Origin: Oscillospiraceae bacterium
GTDB lineage: Bacteria > Bacillota > Clostridia > Oscillospirales > Ruminococcaceae
DNA: 11,363 nt
Assembly (NCBI GenBank): GCA_016302225.1
Contig: JAEDOB010000046.1
Coordinates: 1-11,363 of the forward strand
Reading direction: 5' to 3'
Part shown: positions 1-5,921 of the stretch, piece by piece
Layout of the letters: each line of letters begins with the position of its first letter
How positions within the stretch are numbered: position 1 is the first letter of the stretch
Notes under the pieces: model-generated
The model's database searches: none
Told to the model about the DNA's origin: nothing
What the model saw: the letters and a program-made list of their open reading frames with translations, nothing else
Translations under genes and position numbers: made by a program

Positions 1-28
1 GTGATTTTCCAATAAACACACCTTTTTT

Positions 29-57
29 ATTTTACTCTCTGTTTTGCACAATGTCAA
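29..57 (-). promoter_or_regulatory. Sigma-A-type promoter reading out of the left edge
   Basis: On the minus strand a consensus -35 TTGACA (plus positions 52-57) is followed after exactly 17 bp by TAAAAT (29-34), a one-mismatch -10. Transcription would start near position 22 and run leftward. An A-rich AAAAAAGGTG stretch (plus 19-28) overlaps the expected start and could include a ribosome binding site, so the gene driven probably begins just outside the window. It is separate from the unit ending at the terminator at 154-192. Confidence 0.6.
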
Positions 58-72
58 GCAGAAATTTTCTGC
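58..72. repeat. 15-bp palindrome next to the left-edge promoter
   Basis: The sequence has 7-bp arms GCAGAAA and TTTCTGC around one central base. It directly abuts the upstream side of the -35 hexamer at 52-57, where an activator or repressor operator could lie. The position is seen; the regulatory role is inferred, and AT-rich DNA yields short palindromes by chance. Confidence 0.35.
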
Positions 73-153
73 CCTTTTGCCAAAATTTCTGTGTATTTTG
101 TCGATTTTGAAAGGACATTTCAAGCAAAATCAACAGTTACCATAAAATTTGCC

Positions 154-192
154 AAAAAAATACGCCGTCCCCTGCAAAAGCAAGAAACGGCG
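154..192 (-). terminator. Rho-independent terminator of the rlmB/P-type ATPase-like unit
   Basis: Read on the minus strand, a 13-bp stem (plus 180-192 pairing with 163-175, with four G-U pairs) closes a UUUU loop and is followed by UAUUUUUUU (plus 154-162). The stem starts 5 nt after the TAA stop at 198-200. This is a textbook intrinsic terminator ending the minus-strand transcription unit. The rest of 1-197 outside this hairpin and the promoter shows no gene. Confidence 0.9.
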
Positions 193-197
193 AAGGA

Positions 198-3100
198 TTA
201 CGGCTTATTGAAAAGCTGCGAAATAAGCGTAACTATCAGGAAAATCAGATTATATATAATAGTATTGGAAACGGACAGCGCACCAAACTCCTTCATGCAG
301 ATAAGCGCAATGACCAGCACAATGCCCAGAAGCATGGCAGTCGCCTGAATGCAGACGCCCAGCGTAACGCTTCTGCGGAGCTTCTTTGCCGTCATTATGA
401 CGCTTGTCATAGCCGAGAAGCTTTCCGAGCAGACCATAGCCGTCGATGTCTTGGGCTGGTATTCCGTAAGCTCCTCATAAACGGGGTGCAGCCTAAAGGG
501 TATCAGCTTGAACATTTCGGGCGAAACGCCGAACATCTCCGAAAGCCTGTTAATGCTGATAATGGAATCCACCGAACGCAGCATCAGGTAAATATGGTTC
601 TTCTCCAGCTGCCGCAGCGCATTTTCAACATCAATATTTGCCTTCAGATCAAGAATGAACATCGCCGAAAGCTCGCCCGAAATTGACAGATAAACAGCAC
701 ACCTGTTGCCCTCGGTATACTCCGCTTCCTTCTCCGCAGAGGGCAGCCCTTCAATGCTGTGATTAATCATCAGATCTCTGTTTCCGAGAAGTATGCGCCT
801 GTTGTTTATCCAGCCGCAAAGTCCCATGGAATCCTCGTAAATGTAGCTTTCAACGGGGTTTAGAAGCTCGGTTTTTCCCGCAATAATGTCGTAGAACATA
901 TTCCTGAGAACACTTCCCGCCTGTGCGGTAAGGCTTGCTGCCTCAACGATAGCCTCGTCAATGCGTGTTTCCGAGAATATCTTTATTCTGTACAGCGAAA
1001 CCATTCCCTGGGGGAAAAGCTGTGCGGCATCGGCAACAATGCTGTTGGTTTCCGCAAAATCCTGTGCGCTGTCATATCCGATAATGGCAGCCTGCATGGG
1101 ACGGAGTTTTTTCGACGCCGCCGCCATGGGAAGATTTGCCACCAGCATCATAGCAAAGCAGGAGCATATGCAGATAGTTCCCGTAAATACGGAAAGCGCA
1201 GGATAAAACGCCGACTCGCTGTATCCACCGCTTTTAAACAGAGGAACAGCCACCGCACCCGCAATTAACGCCAGACCGATAAGAATAGGCGTAAATATGC
1301 GGCAGAAGCGGTCGGTAATGTCGGAATTATAGGAATTCTTTACAAAGTCGGAGATAAACTCTGTCTTTCTCATAGCAGCCAGAGCGGGAATGTCGTTCAG
1401 CGTTCCCCTTGTGAAGACCTGAGCCTTTTCCTCGTCCTTGACCATAAACATAGCGCATTTCTTGCTTGTTCCCGAAATATAGCGGAAATTCCGCTCAGTT
1501 CTCGAAACGATAAGCAGCTTACCTATGGTATTGAACAGCAGGCAGCCTATGGCAGCGGGAACATAGTTATGTACGATACCCGCCTTAACGAGATTGGGAG
1601 ATGCAAGCATTGTAAAGGACTGCACCAGCGACGCTATGACCGCAGCGGCGGTAAGGCTGTCACAGTCGCCCTTCATGGCTAACAGCTTTGAAATTCCGCA
1701 GGCTATGACCGTGTAGGAAACAAACGCCGCCAGCACTCCTATAATTGAGTTCACGAAAACAAAAGCGGGAGTCTGTGTCTGCTTGTCGAGAAGCTGGATA
1801 ATAGGCAGTCCGAAATCGTTAGCCAGTGCCATATAAGCAGTCAGCAGCAGGCAGATGGTCAGCACCGCCAGACGCACAATAAGCGTGCTTTTCAGCTGTA
1901 AAATGTCATCATTGATGGAGGCTGCATCATCGAAGCTGTTGAAATCGTCGATGGAACCCTTTTCCTCGGCGTTCTCGGCAACCTCCTCCTCGGGAGTTTC
2001 CTCCTCATCGCCCACAAGACGGAAATTATCAATGACCATGTTGCGGCGTTTTTTCAGAGCAATTGCCTTTTCGACCTCCTCGGAACGCTCAAAAACGTCC
2101 TCGGGCTCGCTCTGTGCAGGATTTTCCTCCTCCGTTTTGGGACGGCTTATCTTTGCCGTATCGGGAATTATCTTGTCACTGAGCAGGTCAAGGTTCAGGT
2201 CGGAGGGCTTGCTGCGCTCAACGGGCACAACGGGCGTACCTCTTCGCTCCTGCTTGATGCGGCGCATTTCGTCCATAAGCTGGGGATTTTCGGGCTCGTC
2301 GCCGCTTGGCTTGGCAAGCATTCCCGTAAAGCCCGATAACACGTCCTGCAAGCCTGTCCGTGATGCCTTTTCCCTGTAATATTCGGAAAAACCGCTCTTA
2401 TCCTTCGCAGGCGGATTGTCGGCGGGAAGTTCTGCGGGATTAGGCTCCTTGGCAGCCGCCGCAAGCTCCTCGCGCCGTGCTATCATTTCCTTCTGCACTT
2501 TAAGCTTGCTGAAAATAGCGGTAAAGCCCTTAAACAGGGTGTTTTCACGCTTTGAAGCGGCAACCGCCTTGGGAATTCCCCCTGTTTTATCCATATAAAT
2601 ATCCGAAAGCTCGTCCGAGTTTTTATCCTTTGCCCTGAGATCGGAATATTTTTCCAAAGGCGGCTTTCTTGCGGGGCGCTTGTTGTAAACCTCCGCATAC
2701 TGATTAGCACTCTTTTCGGGCTGCGGCTCGGGCTTTTCACCCGCATAGGAACGCATAAGCTCCTCGGAAGGCTTCTGATGCTCCGCCTCTTTTATGTTGA
2801 AAAGTCCTGTCTGAGAGGTTATTTCAGCCCTTTTTATGCTGCCCGTATTGGCAATGCGCTGCTCGTCGGCTCTGCGCCTTATCTCCTCACGCTCCGCCTT
2901 TATTTCGGGTGCTCTGCCCTTTACATCAATATCCAGAGATTTGTAAAATTCGTCCAGCACCTTTTTGCGGTGACTGTCCTCGGGACTGATTTTTTTCTCG
3001 GCTGCAATCGGCTTGGGAGCAGGCTTTTCCCTGACCGTTTCCTCCGCAGGCTTCTCCTTCACCGCTTCTTCCGCAGGCTTTTCCTTCACTGCCGAGGTTG

Positions 3101-3566
3101 CAGCGGAAACGGGCTTGACCTTCTCCGCAGCAGGCTTGCTTCCCGACTTATCCAGCTTGGGAACAGCCCCCGAGCTTCTCAGCTCCGCAAATGGGTCCTT
3201 CTTGTATTTATCCTTTGTAATGCTTTCCTCGGGTTTAACGGGAGTTGTCCTCGACGAAGCATTTTTCTCCTCAAACGCCTTTTTCAGGGAGGACTTTACG
3301 CTGTCGGGTGCTTCTTCCCAGGGAACCTCCGCAGTTTTTTCGGGGATAGGCATGGTGACATGGGTAAACCGTTCCTGCTCGATAATTTCCGCAGACTCAG
3401 CCTTTTTGGGACTCTCCGCAGCCTTCTCCGAACTGCTTTTATAGCTGCCGTTTAAGATAGCCTCAAGATCGTCGTCCGAATAAGAGGAGCGTCCGAAGTC
3501 ATCCGACCTGTCTTTTTTGGGATATTCATTTAGTATATCATCTAACGAAAACTGTCCGTCAGCCAA
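198..3566 (-). CDS. Degenerate P-type ATPase-like membrane protein with long disordered N-terminus
   Basis: This 1122-residue protein starts at TTG 3566, chosen because AAAGGAG lies 9 nt upstream. Residues 1-560 are charged, low complexity and probably disordered and cytoplasmic, with three 9-residue EKPAE repeats (160-186). The rest follows a P1B-type ATPase layout: four membrane segments (about 562-582, 601-625, 637-656, 668-687), a short remnant of the actuator loop, two segments (757-776, 787-812), a cytoplasmic domain, then two more (1066-1091, 1099-1118). The stretch CSCFAMMLVANLP (801-813) sits where CPC-ALxLATP would be. DAAQLFPQG (846-854) aligns with the phosphorylation motif DKTGTLTxG: the Asp is kept, KTGT is lost. 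An N-domain-like GWINNRRILLGNRDLM (918-933) is present, RSVD (997-1000) replaces TGD, and the GDGxND hinge is absent. No ion transport by the usual cycle is expected; a scaffold, sensor or partner role is inferred. Family assignment is by recognition only. Confidence 0.8.
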   Translation of the reverse strand: MADGQFSLDDILNEYPKKDRSDDFGRSSYSDDDLEAILNGSYKSSSEKAAESPKKAESAEIIEQERFTHVTMPIPEKTAEVPWEEAPDSVKSSLKKAFEEKNASSRTTPVKPEESITKDKYKKDPFAELRSSGAVPKLDKSGSKPAAEKVKPVSAATSAVKEKPAEEAVKEKPAEETVREKPAPKPIAAEKKISPEDSHRKKVLDEFYKSLDIDVKGRAPEIKAEREEIRRRADEQRIANTGSIKRAEITSQTGLFNIKEAEHQKPSEELMRSYAGEKPEPQPEKSANQYAEVYNKRPARKPPLEKYSDLRAKDKNSDELSDIYMDKTGGIPKAVAASKRENTLFKGFTAIFSKLKVQKEMIARREELAAAAKEPNPAELPADNPPAKDKSGFSEYYREKASRTGLQDVLSGFTGMLAKPSGDEPENPQLMDEMRRIKQERRGTPVVPVERSKPSDLNLDLLSDKIIPDTAKISRPKTEEENPAQSEPEDVFERSEEVEKAIALKKRRNMVIDNFRLVGDEEETPEEEVAENAEEKGSIDDFNSFDDAASINDDILQLKSTLIVRLAVLTICLLLTAYMALANDFGLPIIQLLDKQTQTPAFVFVNSIIGVLAAFVSYTVIACGISKLLAMKGDCDSLTAAAVIASLVQSFTMLASPNLVKAGIVHNYVPAAIGCLLFNTIGKLLIVSRTERNFRYISGTSKKCAMFMVKDEEKAQVFTRGTLNDIPALAAMRKTEFISDFVKNSYNSDITDRFCRIFTPILIGLALIAGAVAVPLFKSGGYSESAFYPALSVFTGTICICSCFAMMLVANLPMAAASKKLRPMQAAIIGYDSAQDFAETNSIVADAAQLFPQGMVSLYRIKIFSETRIDEAIVEAASLTAQAGSVLRNMFYDIIAGKTELLNPVESYIYEDSMGLCGWINNRRILLGNRDLMINHSIEGLPSAEKEAEYTEGNRCAVYLSISGELSAMFILDLKANIDVENALRQLEKNHIYLMLRSVDSIISINRLSEMFGVSPEMFKLIPFRLHPVYEELTEYQPKTSTAMVCSESFSAMTSVIMTAKKLRRSVTLGVCIQATAMLLGIVLVIALICMKEFGALSVSNTIIYNLIFLIVTLISQLFNKP
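3009..3089 (-). repeat. Three 27-bp tandem repeats inside the ATPase-like gene
   Basis: Codons 160-186 encode three successive 9-residue units: VKEKPAEEA, VKEKPAEET and VREKPAPKP. The DNA copies are imperfect. They form a charged Lys/Glu/Pro/Ala spacer in the disordered N-terminal region, and copy number may vary between strains. Confidence 0.75.
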
Positions 3567-3580
3567 CTAAAGACACTCCT

Positions 3581-4468
3581 TTACATAATTTTTTTGATCC
3601 TTCTCTGGCGAACCGCCTCATACATAAAAATGCCTGCCGCCACAGAAGCGTTAAGGGAGGTTATTTTCCCGAACATGGGGATACTCAGCAGAAAATCGCA
3701 CTTTTCCTTAATAAGTCTGCCCATGCCGAAGCCCTCCGAGCCTACCACCAAAGCGCAGGGACCCGTCAGGTCGCAGTCGGCGTAATCGGTGCCGCTGCCG
3801 TCGGTGCCGTATATCCAGACGCCGTTTTCCTTTAATTCGTCAATAGCCGCCGCCAGATTTGCCACTCTTGCCACAGGCAGATAGCTTGCAGCCCCCGCCG
3901 AGGTCTTGAACACAGTGTGCCCCAGAGCCGCCGAACGTCTTTTGGGGATAATGATGCCGTCCGCACCCGCAGTTTCGGCAGTTCTTATAATAGCACCCAA
4001 ATTGTGAGGATCCTCGATCTCATCGCAGATAATGATAAACGGCGGTCTGCCCTTTTCCTTGGCAGAAGCGAGAATATCCTCGATAGTGGAATATTCCGCA
4101 CAAGCACCCACCGCAATAACACCCTGATGGGACGCTCCGCCCGACATTGCCGTAAGCTTCTTGTCGTCGGTTTTCTTGATAAGCACGCCCTTTTCCGCAG
4201 CCAGCTTTAGTATCACGGCAATGCTGCCCCCCGCAGCGGAGTTCACGTAAATGCAGTTAAGTGACTTCCCCGCTTTAAGCGCTTCGGTAACGGGATTTCT
4301 TCCGATAATATAGTCGGAATCCTCGTCCATAGGCGAAAAGCTGTCCGCAGGCTTGCTGTCACGGGGCTTAGGGGGACGTCCCCTGCTGTCCTTGGGCTTA
4401 AAACCGCCCTTTCGGTCGTCATTACGGGCAGTTCTGCCTGTTTTATTATATTTATTTTTATCTGACAT
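3581..4468 (-). CDS. rlmB: 23S rRNA 2'-O-ribose methyltransferase, RlmB/TrmH family
   Basis: A SpoU/TrmH (SPOUT) enzyme of 295 residues that transfers methyl from S-adenosylmethionine to a guanosine 2'-OH, in RlmB the 23S rRNA position equivalent to G2251. Residues 1-50 are a basic Gly/Pro/Arg/Lys-rich tail, likely RNA-binding and disordered. YIIGRNPVTEALKAG (53-67) opens the L30e-like substrate-binding domain. The three SPOUT motifs are intact: DEIEDPHNLGAIIRTAE (149-165) with catalytic-type N156 and R162, VVGSEGFGMG (241-250), and IPMFGKITSLNASVAAG (263-279), the last two forming the knot that binds the cofactor. The start at 4468 has an AAGGAG site 10 nt upstream and a promoter at 4516-4544. 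The TAA stop overlaps the ribosome binding site of the downstream ATPase-like gene, suggesting coupling. The family is certain; the exact target (RlmB or a paralogue) is less so. Confidence 0.93.
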   Translation of the reverse strand: MSDKNKYNKTGRTARNDDRKGGFKPKDSRGRPPKPRDSKPADSFSPMDEDSDYIIGRNPVTEALKAGKSLNCIYVNSAAGGSIAVILKLAAEKGVLIKKTDDKKLTAMSGGASHQGVIAVGACAEYSTIEDILASAKEKGRPPFIIICDEIEDPHNLGAIIRTAETAGADGIIIPKRRSAALGHTVFKTSAGAASYLPVARVANLAAAIDELKENGVWIYGTDGSGTDYADCDLTGPCALVVGSEGFGMGRLIKEKCDFLLSIPMFGKITSLNASVAAGIFMYEAVRQRRIKKIM

Positions 4469-4515
4469 ATAGAATAAACTCCTTATAAAAATCGGTCAAT
4501 AATCATATTTATACT

Positions 4516-4544
4516 ATTATATCAGAAAATGTTCAGCTTTTCAA
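4516..4544 (-). promoter_or_regulatory. Promoter of rlmB
   Basis: On the minus strand TTGAAA (plus 4539-4544) and TATAAT (plus 4516-4521) are separated by 17 bp, and TGA before the -10 makes an extended TGnTATAAT. The expected start is near 4509, leaving a leader of about 40 nt. It lies between the small upstream gene and rlmB, so the rlmB/ATPase pair can be transcribed on its own. No convincing terminator separates it from the upstream gene. Confidence 0.75.
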
Positions 4545-4572
4545 CAATATTTTCGGAAAATTTTATATATGT

Positions 4573-4836
4573 TCACATAGTAAATAGAATTGTCATAATA
4601 ATAAGCGTAACGACCGCCGTCAAAGCGGAGGACAGCCCCGCAATTTCCGCCGCAGTCATTACCCTCCTCCGTCCCCTTGACCCCGTTATCCTTTGCAGAT
4701 AGGAGGCAGCCTCATCGTTCAGAAGCTTCGGCGGCAGCTCGTCGCTCCCCGGGCGGAGATACAGCACCGCCTTTTCAAAGTAATCGCTCTCCGTTGAATT
4801 TATCTCGATAACTCGCCTGTTTACGCCCTTTATCAT
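4573..4836 (-). CDS. Small protein with C-terminal membrane anchor, function unknown
   Basis: An 87-residue protein. I start it at the ATG at 4836 because AAAGGAG lies 8 nt upstream; a longer reading to 4914 adds 26 residues with no comparable site. The N-terminal part, MIKGVNRRVIEI followed by YFEKAVLYLRPG (19-30), looks like a compact soluble domain, then a basic patch GSRGRRR (52-58) and one hydrophobic helix (about 64-86) ending at the C-terminus. This is the topology of a tail-anchored protein with its soluble part and basic patch in the cytoplasm. I recall similar unnamed MIKGV-starting small proteins from Clostridia but assign no function. It lies upstream of rlmB on the same strand, with 104 bp and a separate promoter between them. 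The region upstream of its start carries an unusual GTTGAAAAC array. I find no clear sigma-A promoter; TTGTAT, 18 bp, AATAAT at about plus 4868-4897 is a weak candidate. Confidence 0.75.
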   Translation of the reverse strand: MIKGVNRRVIEINSTESDYFEKAVLYLRPGSDELPPKLLNDEAASYLQRITGSRGRRRVMTAAEIAGLSSALTAVVTLIIMTILFTM

Positions 4837-4916
4837 AGAAAAATGCTCCTTTTTTCGGTATTCGGGAATATTATTGGCAGTTATGACCGTGATATACAAA
4901 AAGTAGAAGGACACTT

Positions 4917-5011
4917 ACAGAGTTTTCAACATACTGTTGGAAAATAAGTTGAAAACTTTTCTGTTTACCGTTAGTTATATGTTGAAAACTCTGTTGAAAG
5001 AGTTGAAAACT
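4917..5011. repeat. GTTGAAAAC motif cluster with a 17-bp perfect inverted repeat
   Basis: This lies in the 271-bp spacer 4837-5107, which holds no gene I can support. Four copies of WGTTGAAAACT occur at 4921-4931 (inverted), 4947-4957, 4980-4990 and 5001-5011, with degenerate copies at 4935-4945 and 4992-5002. The core AGTT-GAA-AACT is itself palindromic. The first and third exact copies sit in a perfect 17-bp inverted repeat (4917-4933 and 4978-4994) with 44 bp between. Adjacent copies are spaced 12 bp (4935/4947 and 4980/4992). The arrangement suggests binding sites for a dimeric regulator, or DnaA-like boxes, upstream of the small tail-anchored gene. There is no U-tract, so it is not a terminator. 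Confidence 0.8.
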
Positions 5012-5107
5012 CCCATAGAACCGACGGTCACAAAATTGTGGAAAAAGCAATTACAGCGGGTATTATGAAATAAAAGGAAATTCCATGTAAACCGACAATG
5101 AAAAACG

Positions 5108-5791
5108 TCAATTTCTCGATGTTAAAAACGCTATCGCCCTCTCGATACTGTCCTTTGAATTTCCCCAATCGGCGTCCTTTCCCGTGTTGCGGTAGTCATA
5201 CATTGTGCAATATTTGGAAACGTCGCTGTACAATTCCTCCAGATAATTTTTGACAAGCTTTGAGGTCGCCGCATTGAAATCCTCCAGCTCCTTTTTCTGC
5301 AAATGAACCGGTGCCAGCGACAGCAGCAGGTCATAATGGGGCAGACAGATAAACTGCTGCTCCTCATACAGCGCACGGAACTCCCTGTTGCCGAACATCT
5401 CAAAAAGGGTTTTCATCAGACGCTCCATTCCCCAGTCAACCTTTTCGCAGACAAAGCAGCTTTCGTTAATGGCGGAAAGCTTGGCTTTTCGGGCATTTTT
5501 CGGTTCAAACAGACGGCGGCGTTCAAACATCTGCTGATCTACCGCCGCAAGATGAGTTTGGAGCATCAACGCCAGAGAAAGGCGGTTTTTCTGCTTCTGC
5601 ATCTGCGAAAAATGGGTCTTGCAGAAGCCCGCACGGTTGGTTTCCATACGCACATCGGGTTCCATCATGGCAGCACCCATAATGTATTCGACGGTGCGGC
5701 TTTCCAGCATATCCCTCATTCGGCAGATAGGGCAGCCGCACTTTGGTTCAAAGATCTCGCTTATAGGTATTGTAAGAATACTTTCACGCAT
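5108..5791 (-). CDS. DUF6062-like protein with two CxxC/CxxH putative metal sites
   Basis: A soluble protein of 227 residues with no signal peptide or membrane segment. The opening TIPISEIFEPKCGCPIC, then MEPDVRMETNRAGFCKTHF, match my memory of the clostridial family DUF6062, whose function is not known to me. Two similar cysteine/histidine modules are visible: C20-x2-C23 with C57-x2-H60 (GFCKTHF), and C112-x2-C115 with C149-x2-H152 (FICLPHY). Each would make a four-ligand site, probably zinc, so the protein looks like an internal duplication. The rest is mainly helical and charged. The ATG at 5791 has GAAAGGA 9 nt upstream and a strong promoter at 5849-5877. It is divergent from ogg. No intrinsic terminator follows the stop, so read-through toward the small gene at 4836 is possible. 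Family call moderately sure; role unknown. Confidence 0.85.
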   Translation of the reverse strand: MRESILTIPISEIFEPKCGCPICRMRDMLESRTVEYIMGAAMMEPDVRMETNRAGFCKTHFSQMQKQKNRLSLALMLQTHLAAVDQQMFERRRLFEPKNARKAKLSAINESCFVCEKVDWGMERLMKTLFEMFGNREFRALYEEQQFICLPHYDLLLSLAPVHLQKKELEDFNAATSKLVKNYLEELYSDVSKYCTMYDYRNTGKDADWGNSKDSIERAIAFLTSRN

Positions 5792-5841
5792 AATTTAAAT
5801 TCCTTTCATATTTAATTAATGTTATCCAAGACTGAATTTAT

Positions 5842-5854
5842 TATAATGATTATA
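5842..5854. promoter_or_regulatory. Palindromic back-to-back -10 elements between DUF6062 gene and ogg
   Basis: The 13-bp sequence TATAATGATTATA is a perfect palindrome about its central G. It gives a TATAAT on each strand: 5842-5847 reading right toward ogg, and 5849-5854 reading left toward the DUF6062 gene. The minus-strand copy has a good -35; the plus-strand copy has none at 16-18 bp, so rightward initiation would be weaker. Predicted starts are about 12 bp apart (near 5842 and 5854). I see no better promoter for ogg. Confidence 0.5.
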
Positions 5855-5877
5855 TCACAGCTTTCGGCATATTTCAA
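5849..5877 (-). promoter_or_regulatory. Promoter of the DUF6062-like gene
   Basis: Minus-strand TTGAAA (plus 5872-5877), 17 bp, TATAAT (plus 5849-5854), with an extended -10 TGA before it. It has the same hexamers and spacing as the rlmB promoter. The start would be near 5842, giving a leader of about 50 nt to the ATG at 5791. Confidence 0.75.
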
Positions 5878-5921
5878 CTTTTTTCGTTTTATCTGCCGAA
5901 AAATCGGTTTTGAGGTGCTTT

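Noticed and set aside
1855..2379. 174-codon Ser-rich plus-strand open frame
   Set aside because: Antisense to the acidic linker and first membrane segment of the ATPase-like protein, with no ribosome site or recognisable motif.
2778..3455. 225-codon plus-strand open frame, with a second (143 codons) at 3013-3444
   Set aside because: Both lie antisense within the disordered, GC-biased N-terminal part of the ATPase-like gene and encode Arg/Leu/Phe- or Ser-rich sequence without motifs or ribosome sites; typical shadows.
4573..4914. 113-residue version of the small tail-anchored protein
   Set aside because: The ATG at 4914 has no ribosome site, while the internal ATG at 4836 has AAAGGAG at good spacing and begins the conserved-looking MIKGV sequence.
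4917..5011. CRISPR array or iteron origin
   Set aside because: Units are only 9-11 bp, in mixed orientation and irregularly spaced, with no spacers of constant length, no cas genes and no replication initiator gene nearby.
5910..5921. TTG start for ogg four codons upstream
   Set aside because: It would put the only GAGGTG site inside the gene; ATG 5922 is preferred.
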